DNA of 64,000 nucleotides from the NCBI GenBank assembly GCA_021234155.1, contig JAJEKV010000379.1, forward strand, positions 186,001 through 250,000, read 5' to 3'. Origin of the DNA: Isoetes taiwanensis. Its lineage: Eukaryota > Streptophyta > Lycopodiopsida > Isoetales > Isoetaceae. Under the pieces are notes generated by a model. That model did no database searches. It saw nothing but the letters and a program-made list of their open reading frames with translations, and was not told the DNA's origin. Made by a program: the position numbers and the translations under genes. Positions 1-11,220 of this stretch are shown piece after piece. Every line of letters starts with the position of its first letter. Positions within the stretch are counted from its first letter, which is position 1.

Positions 1-960
1 AATATAAAAAATAATCGCATTACCGTAACCAATAATGCCGATAAAAGAACACAATATATATTCAAAACCTTTTAGATAAAGTATATTTCATATTCAAAAC
101 TTTTTGGAAAGTGTATTTCTGTATACATATATATAAAAAAGTTCCCTTTCTAGGACGATTTTCTCAAGTTCCCTCAATTTCCCCGTCCGATCAAGGTGTG
201 GGTATAGTGTGTGTATCTCTCGACCGTTTTTCCCAAGCTATTTCTTTTGCGGGACACTAACAAAGCGAAGGGAAGTCATCTTTGTCAAAATCTTGAGGAT
301 GATAGGATGGCGGATTCAATGACTGTGACTGATTGAAGCAACACTTTAGAGCCGTCATCATCCACAATGATTATGCCTTCCTTATCCTCAACACCTAGGG
401 CATCCATCATGTTGCGCAAGCATTTCACAAATATCTTTTACCGGTTCTTTAGGGTTTGTGAATGAAGCACATTTGCTTTGATCCCGGATGGGCCGCCCAA
501 TTTCTATTTAGCTTTCGGCACTACTTTCAAAACATCCTGTGATATTTCTATGCTCCATGGATGACCAAATTAAACAAAAGCATCAAGGCCTGGTCCAACA
601 TCTCCCTTCGTGATAAAGGGCGGGTAAACATATTTGGTGCGATGTCTCAAATGGTTGTTGCGCATACCATGACTTTTCAAACGTTGCTTTAGGTAACGTT
701 CTACATAGCACACCATTCAAATCAAAGACCGATTACTTTTGTGGAAGCCAAATCATTTACGTAAGGAGAACAATAACGTATGAGATGAAAGAAATGGAAA
801 ACAAAACGCAGCGCCCAGCGCGATTTCATGAATGATGCATGTCAACATAATTCAAAAAAGTATGCTCTAGGAAACTCCAAATGGCGGCCAGCGCGATTTC
901 TATAAGCTTCTAGTTTGAAAAATGCATGGATATCAAAAAGGAATATTGTCACGATACCTT
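1..960. other. no gene recognised
   Basis: AT-rich at the left edge and mixed composition later. I see no sustained reading frame, splice-consistent exon or RNA gene. Two copies of the short GCGCCAGCGCGATTT-like motif described separately lie near 811-830 and 885-900. Confidence 0.5.
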
Positions 961-3900
961 TCGTCTTCATCATTCCCCCGTGTTCTCTTCATCCCTTGCA
1001 TCTTTATTCTCGACTTGCCTCCGGTACGCTAGAAGCACCAACCACATCAGTTGAGATCATGCGATTGTGAACTACGCTTGATAGTTCATTACTTTTACGC
1101 TAACCTGGCTAGTGTTATCGATTTGGAGTCCGCTTCATCATCAAGATTGTTATTATCATCATCCTTGGCATTGTCATAATTGGTCTATATTTTTTAGGGC
1201 CAAGAATGTTCACAGCATGTCGATAGGTACTTGGAGATCCTTTTCGGGTCCATGTCATCCATGATGTTGGAGCCACGCAATGCCATCTCTCGGAATCTCC
1301 CGTTCCTTAAGCAAATCTGAAGGTATTTCGCCTTAGAGCTAGAAGCTTTGTTTTTTGCACCCCGATTGGTCCCCTAGGGCTTCCTCTAGTACTTTCTCAA
1401 AGAAGAGGTCCAAAAATTTCCTGGCTCGATCGCCGGAGACGACCCTGCGGCATTTCCTTGCTAACTTCAAAGCTTCTACCGATGTAACCTCCAACGTGAA
1501 GTTCGGCAAGTTGTTCCCAATGGACAAAATGCTTCAATGAGATCTTTGGGAAAGATCCATAGAGAACCCGTTCTTGTTTAGCTTCCCCTTATGTGAAGTT
1601 AGGAGCTCATACTTTAATGTGGCCCACAAGAACTGGGTCGTCCTCGTTTTCTTCCTCATCCTCCTCTTCCTCCTCTAACTCTTCCACCGACCTTTGACAG
1701 CCCTTCCCTTGTCTTCTTGCTCCGGATAGAAGACGTTTGCAGAGATGCGTTCATCTAACGATAGCCTTTGCCATGCTAGTTTCTCTCCATCCGCTTTTCC
1801 CTTAAGCCTTTCATATTCCTTATCATCCATAATGGCTATCATAATAATAAGCACATGAGAAAGTTTACGGTTGTCTTTGAAGTCCTTCGTCCTTGGTTTC
1901 ATCTATGAGGATGCTTTGTCGTATGACTTTCACGCATTCTAAGTCATTTTAAAGACTTAGAGCATATGCATAGGACATGTCGGAGGGACATATAGTGGAC
2001 GATTGTGTAATGCATTTACATGTCGTGCAACCAACGCATATGTTGAAGAACGTATTATAGTCTTCAAGTGACCATCGGGCGCCTCGACTATCAAGCACGA
2101 AGAGTGTGATATCATGAGGACCTTCACCCACTTCGGCAAGGCACACTTGAAACCGGTGGACACTTGATAAAAAATGTGGATTCCGCTCTCGGGTCCGCTT
2201 CACCAACGCCGACTTTTCGTTTCAAGTCGGATGCAACTTTTGTGTGAATCCCAGCGATCTTTGCAACGTTCTTCAACTTCTGCCGCTTGACAAAGTCCTT
2301 GGACCAAAATACATACTTCTTTAGGTCGCCGTTGGAGACGTTATACTTTTGCATTAGTCCTAACTCCCGAACAACGACCACTCTCGATGTAAGCCTTTGT
2401 AATTCCTCACCAAGCTTGCCTTCTTGAGCACTCTAATATTCTTCACCGTCGTGCATGCATCTTCAAAGGATTCCATAGCCTTTGTTCTTTGAGGTTTTCT
2501 TGTAAAGGATTTCCTTTCGATTAACCTATCCAGATCGAGATGAGTTCTTGATCTTCAATCCTGGGCCTTCCTCATCTCTCGTTATATGGATATCAAAAAT
2601 TGATGTGTCAACAGGAGGAAATCTTCCTTGTGAATCTGGCAACTTCTTCTCCACGTGGGCGTCCCAGAATTCATTCCATTTCTCCCATACGGGATCTGAA
2701 GCAAAAACTATCTTGCAGGCATCCTTGGGCACAGTTGGTTCTTCTACAACATCACCCCTTTTCATCTCCTTTTTTTCTTTGATCTGGTGCTCTTGGTCTT
2801 GTCCGTATTATAGTCGACTAAGTGTCCTTTTCCAAAGAACTTGAATTGGCTTTTGGACGGGCCAATGCGGTAGGCATTGGCTTCCCATATTCAATCCACC
2901 GTTCCCGGTTCCGGGCCGGGTTGCTCTATATAGGGATCTGCAAGGAATAACCGTTAGCTTTATAATCGTGAATTCAAACAATCCTTCTAGTTTATAATCG
3001 CGCCACGCCAGCGATTTCATATTAGAAGGCAAAATCGGCGCCAGCGCGATTTGCCTCGGCTTAAATAGCAAAGGGTTTTGAAATAGTAGATGGTTCTAGT
3101 CGTATAAGCAAATCGCACGATTTGATATTAGAATACAAATTGGCGTGGCTCAACTTGTATTCTAATATAAAATCGCGCCAGGCGATTTGCTTATTTGACG
3201 GAAACGTCTACCATCCCAGAACCCATTGTCTTCTATTATGAAATCGCTTTGGCCGCGATTTGGTAATCTGAAAAATAAAAATGTGGGAAGAGAATTACCT
3301 TTGTATAGGAAAGTTTTCCCATGTCATTTAGAGGCGCTTTATTTCGCTAGTTCGGCAGTGTTGTTGACCTACCAGAACCGGCGGCCGATGCCAGTCTGTT
3401 TTATAGAACAACCCGATTCCCAAAGATGTTTGTGCCTTCTTGATGAGAATCTTAGGGCCTCTATTGAATCTTGGCCATCTATTATCATAAAATGTATGTG
3501 CGGGTTCTCGATGAAGTCCTCCGGCTTGCTCCGGATGATTACCTTTTTGTTCGGTATTGTAAGGCACTACATCTGCGAGGCATTGGCACCGCCATGGATT
3601 TTTCGATCATCTTTGTTCAATATCTCCAAGGAGTCCATGGTCATACCTTCCGATGATATAAATAGCTTTAGTGGACCTGAAAAGCCTGTCCACGTTATTT
3701 GGATGTGTGAGGGGCCCGAGTGGATACTTGTCGGCATATTTCTTGATTTGCTCATTGCCTCCAAGCGCCTCGGGCCTTGTCATCGCTACTTGTAAGGCTT
3801 TTTGGCATCTTACGTAGTTTCCGCCTCTAGAGCTAGCTTCTTCCTTGTCCTTCACTTTGCACGTAAGTAGACACTTGCCCAGGGGCCTCGTGCTAATGGC

Positions 3901-4460
3901 TTCGCCGAACATTTGTAAGCCCTCGCATATTCTTATAGGAGTCAATGGCTGCGCCCACTGTCGAGCCCAAATTTGAAGAGGTTATCGACCATGTCGCTCT
4001 GATCTTAAAGCGTCTCTTTAAAAGAGCTCGTCGCCTTGCATCGATTGATCTTCTTTAAGCTTTTCTTATGTTTTGGCCCACTTTCAACTAGCACGGCGGA
4101 AAGAATCGCCACATACTTCACATGTAATAAGAATTCCCCGCTTCTTCATTTGATCGTCTCTCTTAACCTTGACATGAATATGAGGTCCATCTTCCCACCA
4201 GTTTTGAATATCTCCACATACCATTCTCGCCCTCTATAAGATCTTCTTTTCCGACATGGAGGTTCTACCACGAGCCTTTTTATTATTCCGGATGTATCTT
4301 CTAACGTCAATACATGCCGCAGTCCAGAATAAAGTAACATCTTCTTCCTCGCCTTTGCCTTTTTCGATCAGAGGTCTCGCCTTGCTTGGTCCTCCCTCTT
4401 TTGATTGTCTTTTGTGATCCCTGAAATTACAAAGACATGGGTTAATCTTTTTTATGCTCA
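960..4460 (-). pseudogene. broken protein-coding-like stretch, unidentified
   Basis: Reading the minus strand from high to low coordinates gives a series of short open blocks of ordinary soluble-protein composition: 4234-4461, 3607-3945, 2526-2765 (with SDPVWEKWNEFWDAHVEKK), 2124-2381 (LKKYVFWSKDFVKRQKLKN), 1949-2206 (EGPHDITLFVLDSRGARWS), 1675-1902 and 1339-1527 (RARKFLDLFFEKVLEEALGD). Adjacent blocks are in different frames with stops between them, so I read them as one decayed coding region, probably from a transposable element. I recognise no family. The 189-codon plus-strand frame at 3226-3795 overlaps this stretch and looks like a shadow. A multi-exon host gene is possible but I could not find consistent splice phases. 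Confidence 0.35.
3102..3195. repeat. inverted repeat (hairpin), about 43-bp arms
   Basis: The left arm, about 3102-3144, runs from ataagcaaatcgc through gatattagaatacaa. The right arm, about 3150-3195, is its imperfect reverse complement: ttgtattctaatat, then gcgatttgcttat. The loop is only about 5-10 bases. Two copies of the GCGCC/GATTT motif form part of the stem. It could be a small foldback element or a hairpin RNA locus. Confidence 0.65.
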
Positions 4461-4499
4461 AATAAATGCCGTCGACACATATGCAACAAAAAGCAGCGT

Positions 4500-5278
4500 T
4501 TTAGAAGTGACACAAAGATAAAGAAACTAATGTAATGCCTAATTAAAAAAGGCGCGGTATTTTTGTCCGAATCAAAATGCCTTAACACAACTAACTATAA
4601 AATGCAACTTAAAGAGTTGAATCTTCATCGAGGACACAACTAACTATAAAAACACAACTAGCTAATGAATCTTTGACTAACCTAAGTATACAAGCTTCCA
4701 AGACACATACGAGAATTAAAGTACACATTAAGCATTTGTTTCCATACATTTTTGGGACATATGAACTCAAACATTAGAGGACACATGCTTCTTATTGGAT
4801 AATAACTATATTATTACAGAAAAAACATCCTAAAACCCTAACAAAAAGGGACACAGAGATTAATTACGTAACAAAACGGATCAATTACCCGAGGCGCTTT
4901 GTTGGATTTGTGCTTTCTACGTGTTCAAGACCTCCGGGCTTTGCATTTGTGCTTTGGGATCTGCCCACCTCTACCCTTCGCCATGGCTGCCAGATCCTCT
5001 AGACGCCATTGAACTGCAAGTGCGGATAGTATGAGACTGGGATTTTGGTTTAAACTTATATGTATAACGTTCATAATCTTGGCGTCGATTTAAAAACCAG
5101 AATTAAATTCGCGTCCTTTTAAATTTATACCGCCTTAATTAACCGCCCGTCCGCTCCATTTACAAATTTAAAATTGTGTTTTTTTTTTTTAGTGCAATTT
5201 CAAGAACCATTAATTATTAATTTCAAGAAACGATATGTGGTAATCTACTACCACCTAATCGCCACCTACTATCGTGAG
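4500..5278. other. AT-rich spacer, nothing recognised
   Basis: Low-GC sequence with many short tracts such as cacaactaactataaaa. There is no frame longer than about 60 codons with plausible protein composition, and no repeat element boundary is visible. Confidence 0.5.
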
Positions 5279-5350
5279 GCCAAGATCATTCCTACTATCG
5301 AGCCCAAGATCATTCCTACTTTCAGAGCACCCAAGATCATTCCTACTATC
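5279..5350. repeat. short tandem repeat, about 25-bp unit x3
   Basis: Three near-identical units of the form CCAAGATCATTCCTACTATC separated by GAGC-type linkers lie head to tail. A weaker continuation (gcgcctacaatcccattcgatcgagc) follows to about 5425. The plus-strand frame over it (5174-5434) owes its repeated peptide to this array and is not taken as a gene. Confidence 0.7.
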
Positions 5351-5858
5351 GAGCGCCTAAGAACAATCTTCTATCGTAGCGCCTACAATCCCATTCGATC
5401 GAGCCGCCTTCAATCCCATTCGATGTCTGCTTGAACTATGGTGAGTGTGATTCCATTCAATGCATTCGTTGTTCGCTATTTTCGTCCTCTATTTTTTCCA
5501 ATGAATTGGGTTCTTTATCGATTATTCGAGAAGAATGCTATCTTTTAACAAAGAAACTTGAAGGCCGAAAGTAGGCTTATGTAAAATCAAGATCTGAATC
5601 CAAATTCTATGTGTCATGGTGTTCCTCTTGGAAACAACCAGAAGATTTCCATTATAACCCGCAATTATGAAGATGAGGCTCTTCCAAGAAGACATCCCTA
5701 GTATGCATCGGTTGGTGAAAGTGTGGGCACATTTGTAGCATGGCCAAAAGAACGTCGAAAAAGGTATGTATATTTGGATATTAAAAAAAAGAATATATCA
5801 TATCATCTCCGTGATGTTGTGAACTTTGAATTCTTTGATGGTCTTTAGTTGGTTTATC

Positions 5859-5906
5859 AACCCCATGAAACTACACATTAATGAAAATATGTAGTTTTTT
5901 GGGGTT
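5859..5906. repeat. short hairpin
   Basis: aaccccatgaaactacacatt and aatatgtagttttttggggtt are inverted copies, 18 of 21 positions pairing, around a 6-base loop. It lies in non-coding sequence. It could be a terminator-like or small MITE hairpin. Confidence 0.5.
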
Positions 5907-6037
5907 GGTCATACCGGGCCGGAGGGCATCACAGATTCAATGTTTTCACATTGCATATAAAAAAATAATAAACTAATGAGAAAAAAGTATAGTGCAAATT
6001 GCGCCAGCGCCGAAGTTTGTATTCATATTTCAAAAAG

Positions 6038-6493
6038 TTATGTGCATTTCTTCTTCGCAAAAATGCGCCAGCGCCAATTCTTTCTATCTCTACAATATGT
6101 CACACGTGCCCACTTCATCCGCCTAATCCCGCAAGAAGTCCCACCTGAACCACCCTGATATGACAGATCCTCATCTTCCCCGCGGATGTCGAGTCTCCAA
6201 ACCAGTGTTGTATCGATCCCGATACTATAAATCAAATCCTTGTACTTATTTGTTGGCATGAGCCTTACTAAGAGCATGAGGAGTCCGACATGTCCATAGA
6301 TGCGATGGAAGTGTACCCATGGCCTCCATACAGTGCTGGCTAATGGATTCTCCAACTCTCTTTGAACGCTTTGAACAAAGACACACTCAAGTATCTTCTT
6401 GTGGTCCAGAGTTGATGGTCGCCCAGAGGAACTAGAACCACCAAAGGTATTTGAACCAGCCGGTGGTCCATGCATAAGGAAAATCCATGGCAC
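6038..6493 (-). CDS. hypothetical 151-residue frame
   Basis: An uninterrupted ATG-led minus-strand frame of 151 codons in otherwise stop-rich sequence. It contains a Ser/Gly stretch near residues 18-24 and a Trp- and Arg-rich C-terminal half, and overlaps the GCGCCAGCGCC motif at its 3' end. I recognise no domain, and no partner exon is evident. It may be a remnant exon of the same decayed element as 960-4460, or a chance frame. Weak call. Confidence 0.2.
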   Translation of the reverse strand: MPWIFLMHGPPAGSNTFGGSSSSGRPSTLDHKKILECVFVQSVQRELENPLASTVWRPWVHFHRIYGHVGLLMLLVRLMPTNKYKDLIYSIGIDTTLVWRLDIRGEDEDLSYQGGSGGTSCGIRRMKWARVTYCRDRKNWRWRIFAKKKCT

Positions 6494-6775
6494 TAGAACG
6501 AGAGAAAGTAATTAGCACGGATCTATTTCACACGCTACCGGGCGCGATTTGTATAGAGCCGTATGAAATTGAAATGCCAAACTAAAACGCTACCGGCGCG
6601 ATTTGATTAACCTAGTGGAAAACGTAACCCAAAAAATAGAAATGCGCCAAGCGATTTCTCCCATTCCAACATATTATTCTAACAAAAATGCATAATGCGT
6701 AATGCGTAATTCAAAATATAAAGCCGTGATAGTTCATTGTTTTAGTTCATTATTTAGAGCAGATAGAGAAAGAGT

Positions 6776-6860
6776 TAGTGAAGATTCATGATCTATGATC
6801 ATAGATCATAGATCATAGAGCAAGATCATAGAGCGAGATATGATCTATGATCATTATTTA
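6776..6860. repeat. GATCATA short tandem repeat
   Basis: Repeats of gatcatagatcatagatcata with variants (gagcaagatcatagagcgag). The surrounding 6700-7050 repeats attagaatgtagatagaggaagag twice. Simple-sequence expansion; no gene. Confidence 0.6.
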
Positions 6861-7369
6861 CTTCATTATTTCAGATCAATAATTAGAATGTAGATAGAGG
6901 AAGAGCTCGTGAAATAGAATAACTTCATTATTTTAAATCATTAATTAGAAACGGATAGAGGAAGAGCTAGTGAAATAGAATAAGAGCGATCATATAGGCA
7001 AGATCACGTAACAAGATCATAGAGCGTGATATTCGATTCATGTAAAAGTAACTCCATTAACCGATTAAATTAATGTGGTAAATACACCGATGCATGTAAA
7101 AGTAAATAACATGCTTTCTCAGAAAAATAACTAAAAGAATGAGAGATACTAACCTATTTTGTGTTCTGTGACCGAGAATTGAGCCTTTGACTTGAAATAA
7201 AACCAAAAGATCGAAAACCAAAGTAATAGCAGCTAGAAGCCGAGTAGCTTTAACACAAAACCAAAGTTATTCAAAGTCGAGAGATTGTACAGAGAAAAAC
7301 CTTGGAGAATTCTGCCTACAAACCTTGGAGCCGAAAACAACTTTGAGCCGAAACCCTAAGCTCGAAAAA

Positions 7370-7770
7370 AGCCGAGTTTAAAGCATATAGAAGCCGAGTT
7401 TAAAGAAGATAGAAGTCGAAAAGTCGAGATTGATGCGGATAGAAGCCAGAAGCGGATAGAATTCGGGATTGAAGTAGATTGAAGTGTCTAGATAGCGATT
7501 GAAGCGTATAGATAGCCGAAAAGCTCGAAAAGCAGATAATGAAAAGCTCAAGCAGATAGAGAATAAAAGCTCGAAAGCAGATAGAAATAAAAGCTCAAAA
7601 AAGCGGATAAAAAGCTCGACGTAATGAAGTAGATAGATAGATCGAAGCGAGATGAAAAAAAAGCTCGAAAGCGGATAGCCGAAAGCTCGAAAGCGGATAT
7701 AGCTGAAAAGCTCAAAAAGCAGATAGCGAAAAGCTCGTAAAAGCGAGGCGAAGTTCGAAAAGCGCGCAAA
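7370..7770. repeat. purine-rich degenerate repeat field (AAAGCTCGAAAGCGGATAG)
   Basis: About 400 bp of imperfect units built from gatagaagc, aaagctcgaaagc and ggatag, almost all purine on the plus strand. The Phe/Leu/Ser-rich minus-strand frame of 135 codons at 7378-7785 is a product of this composition and is not called as a gene. Confidence 0.65.
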
Positions 7771-7909
7771 GAGTTCGAAGCGCACTGCAGTTTGAAGTTC
7801 TAAAGAGACAGAAAAAGCCGAAAAGTGGGAAAGGGATTGTAAACCGGAAATAATAAGCGCTTTAAAATTTCAAGCATCGCCATAATAATCGCCTTGAACA
7901 TTTATTGCA

Positions 7910-8270
7910 AGGGTTATATAAGTTATAAGATTTAAGGTTAATAGTTTTAAGGTTTATAAGTTAAGGTTATTAGTTAAGGTTAATATTTTTAAGTTCATAA
8001 ATAAGGTTATAAGTTTAAAAGTTTATGAATTTGAATTTAGAAGTTTTAAGTTTTAGAAGTTTTAGGCTAAGGTTATATTTATTGAAGGTTAGAAGTTTTA
8101 ACCTTACAACTTCTAACCTTAAAAGTGCTAACCTAAAGCCTTAAAGTTGTTTTTAAGGTTACAACATTAAAGGTTATTATAAGTTAATATATTATAGGTT
8201 AACTTATTATTATTATAGATTAAGTTATTATAGGTTATTAAGGTTATTATTAAGGTTAACTTTCATTTAA
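7910..8270. repeat. AT-rich degenerate repeat field (TTAAGGTTATTAGTTAAGG)
   Basis: Repeated variants of taaggttatta, aagttttaagg and ttataggtta over about 360 bp, with a palindrome near 8085-8120 (aaggttagaagtttt then aaccttacaacttctaacctt). It directly follows the purine-rich field. It does not match the plant telomere repeat TTTAGGG. Confidence 0.6.
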
Positions 8271-8406
8271 GAACATGTTAGGGAGATGTTATTTGGATAT
8301 GCTAACTTACTATAGGTTTTTATTCATTTTAGGTCAATGGCATGCAAAATGCTAAATCCCCCAAGGCCCCAATGATGGTGATCAAGGCAAAAAAAATCCC
8401 CAACTA

Positions 8407-8514
8407 ATGAAGATGACAAAGATGATGGGAAAGGAAAGGAAAAGACCAGAAATGAAAAGGATGAAGATGACAAAGATGATGGCAAAGGAAAGGAAAAGAC
8501 CTCAAATGAAAAGG
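8407..8514 (+). repeat. 54-bp tandem duplication, two copies
   Basis: 8407-8460 and 8461-8514 are nearly identical. Each is 18 codons encoding an acidic/lysine-rich peptide in the frame of the downstream pseudogene, so the unit length preserves the reading frame. Confidence 0.75.
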
Positions 8515-11220
8515 ATGATGCCACAGAAAGGAAATTGTACTTTTATACTAGGGTCGATTGGAAAAACAAAAGGTCAAGATCCCGCATGCATGCAAATGAG
8601 AGGCGATGGGAGAAGGGATTATTGTTCTAGCAGATCCTATCAATGCAAAGTGAATGATGAAAGATTAGGGAGGACAAAGGTTAGGTGTGGCAATCTCAAA
8701 ATTATATGACAATTGGAAGGAAAAGGGTTCAGGCAAACAAGAATGCCTAGCTTGTGTGAAGCAACTAGAGGTTCCAACTATTGTTGCATGGCCTAGGACA
8801 AGATTCAACCCGAGGGGAACTACACGCTTCCTATAGATGTAGAACCATTGTCAATAATGTTTACACGGTGTAGCAAGAGGCCACTTCCAACTTTCAAACA
8901 TTATCCCACCAAAAGATGTAAGTCGATTATGATTGTTCTCCAAGCCCCGAGTGTGGGGTTAGAGGAAGTGAATGTTGTTGGGCCTCCTGTATTAGAATGT
9001 TCACAATAGAAGAGATGGTGGTAGCAAGAGCTACATCGGGGAACATAAGTGTGATAGCGAGGAGGAATTTCATGTACACCATATTTGGCTATGCAATTCT
9101 GTGATGAAAGATCAAAGAAGAAAAGATTCCCATTGAATGGAAAGTGGATATGTTCAAAAGCATGGATGGCTATACATGGAATTCCAACCTCTTCTTGGCA
9201 CAACTGGCAAAAGAGACATGAAAATGGTAGTAAAATTGCATTGCATGGGAACACTGGCCTGGTAAGGCCTACCTCAAGAACTATAGCTGCAAAGGAAATA
9301 TTTGAAAGATATGTGGATTTCAATGCGTAAAACATGCCACATAAGAGTAAGAAGGATGAACAGGTAGAGTTATTGTTGAAAAGAGATTGCCATCCCATTG
9401 TACCCGGAAAAGAGCATATTAGAGGAAATAAATGCATTGCTTCGGGAACTTGGAGTGGCCTCTATATCCCAGCCCAGTTTTAGTAGGCTATGGAATAGGC
9501 ATTTCAAGCATGTGACCATAGCAACTTCAAACAACTTTGCCAAGTGCAATTTATGTGCCAAGCTGAAGGAGACACTAGATAAGACTGTGCAACCAAGTCT
9601 AAGGGCAAAGATAAAGGGAACATATGAAGGACCATATGACAGATCAACTATCATGTAGATCAACTTATTGGATGTGGAGGACCTTATCCGCAATGGAACC
9701 TAATAACTATCTATGTATTATACATGATAAAATGGACCAATGTAAGACTTGTCTTCCACAATTCAAGTACATTCCTAAGTCATGTGGAAGATCATACCCT
9801 TTGCGATTTCAATGATCGGGGCAATATTGCATAAAGGGGCCCCGGACCTATTATGGCCATTTGGGTTTAGAGTTGTGGAGTGATGGTCCAGATTTTCACA
9901 TTGGGAGTATCATGAGGTGTTTAAGAAACTATGAGAAGGGTTACAATGGTCACCTCGGGGATCCTCTGACTAGCCGTGCACTACATAGTGCATTGTTGGA
10001 TGGAACCCCTAATAGTATTGAAAAGTTTAGCAAGGCAAGATTTAGGAGGAATGGACCTAATGAACATGTTGAGCTTCAACATCTCATAAACCTCGAGAGA
10101 AAAGTTCCTCTTGCAACTAGATAATTGTGCTGGTCAAAATAAGAACAGGTGGATGTTTTCTTTCCTATCCTACTTAACAGTCAGGTGTTTTTGAAAGAGT
10201 CAATTTGGGGTTCCTAATAGGACATACTCATGAGGATGTGGATGCATTGTTTGGAAAATATAGTCATGTATTGAGACAAAGAGACGATTTACCAACTTTC
10301 CTGTGCTATTGGAAATATTTCATGGATGTACAAATCCATCTCCTATAGGATCTATCATAGAAGAAGTGCCCGATTGGAAGAGTTTTGTGGATGGTTATGC
10401 TCTCGACATGGAAGGTCATTCTAGACCTCTTCAATTCACTTTTTGGGTGAGAGAAGGATTCCAATCATGCAATGGAAAATGAGACCTTCAGAGGAGAAGT
10501 GGAGAGGTGGGGCAGAAATTTGGCGCATGGATGCAAATGGCAAGCCTATGATACCTCCTGGTCAACCAAAAGCTCTAAAACCAACTGAAGAAGTCAAGCA
10601 ATTGGGATTGACTAAGGATGGCATCAATGACTACATCAAGCATTGGCAAACTAATTCAGGATGACACAAATCGCATTGATAGATTATTGGAAGAAGGTGA
10701 TCAACTTGTTGGATGAGGTAGACACATCCTCCTCAAGAGCTGAAAGAAGGGTGGTTCCCTAAAAGTAAGTGGAAAACATTAGCTGGTGCTGACGAAGATG
10801 ATGGTACCATTAGTAGCATTGTGAAGGCATATGCTCCTCCTCAATCTGATAAACACTATGTTGGTCCTAAGAAGGATAGGCCAAAATATCTAGGCATGGA
10901 TTCTTATGAACCTTCTATCGACGTGGAGTGCAACCAATTTGTAGTAGTAAAACCAAGCAGATCTAGAGACCTATCCAAAGGTGGTTGGGATGGACTATCT
11001 CGGATATTTGCAAATAAGAAGGTGATGTTAACTTCAATAAGGTCTTGGCGTGGAATGGTGGTGTCCAGACATCAGTTGAGTAATGTCACCGATAAAGAAA
11101 GATATTGATTGTTGGACAAAGAGGTGGAGGAGAAATCCAAGTGATCCCGATCTTTGGCTAGACATTGAAACCGAAGTATTGTACTCGTGGACTCCAAAAA
11201 CTATTCCTAGTAAAAAATGA
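8407..11220 (+). pseudogene. decayed DUF7869-type protein gene, probably transposon-derived
   Basis: Coding blocks run from an acidic/lysine-rich start (two 54-bp repeats encoding EDDKDDGKGKEKT) to a final block ending SWTPKTIPSKK and TGA at 11218-11220. In order they are: GKWICSKAWMAIHGIPTSSW near 9145; CNLCAKLKETLDK near 9549, a likely metal-binding pair; DKMDQCKTCLPQF near 9728; LDNCAGQNKNRWMFSF near 10111; GHTHEDVDALFG-like near 10222 (degenerate); IEEVPDWKSFVDGY near 10357; GGAEIWRMDANGKPMIPPG near 10507; and LWLDIETEVLYSW. The DNC-x-NKN and GHTHED signatures are those I associate with DUF7869-type proteins of seed-free plants and animals. Blocks sit in at least three frames with stops between, so it is a pseudogene. 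No introns are needed. The biochemical role of the family is uncertain. Confidence 0.6.

Larger units (their letters stand above)
811..6660. repeat. dispersed palindromic motif, GCGCCAGCGCGATTT-like
   Basis: A short motif built on gcgcc-agcgc followed by gattt, often with the mirror half aaatcgc, recurs near 811-830, 885-900, 2997-3017, 3031-3053, 3109-3125, 3169-3192, 3237-3266, 5995-6010, 6061-6080, 6531-6551, 6587-6605 and 6640-6660. It stands out against an AT-rich background and I did not see it elsewhere in the window. It lies both inside the broken coding-like stretch and outside it. Its function is unknown; it may be a motif of one transposon family or a small palindromic repeat. Confidence 0.6.

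Noticed and set aside
3226-3795. 189-codon plus-strand frame
   Set aside because: Opposite strand to the protein-like blocks and overlapping one of them; no motif seen. Kept as a shadow, though with some doubt because of its length.
7378-7785. 135-codon Phe/Leu/Ser-rich minus-strand frame
   Set aside because: Arises from the purine-rich repeat field; its repetitive composition follows the DNA repeat.
7910-8270. Possible interstitial telomere repeat
   Set aside because: The unit is TTAAGGTT-like and irregular, not TTTAGGG or TTAGGG.
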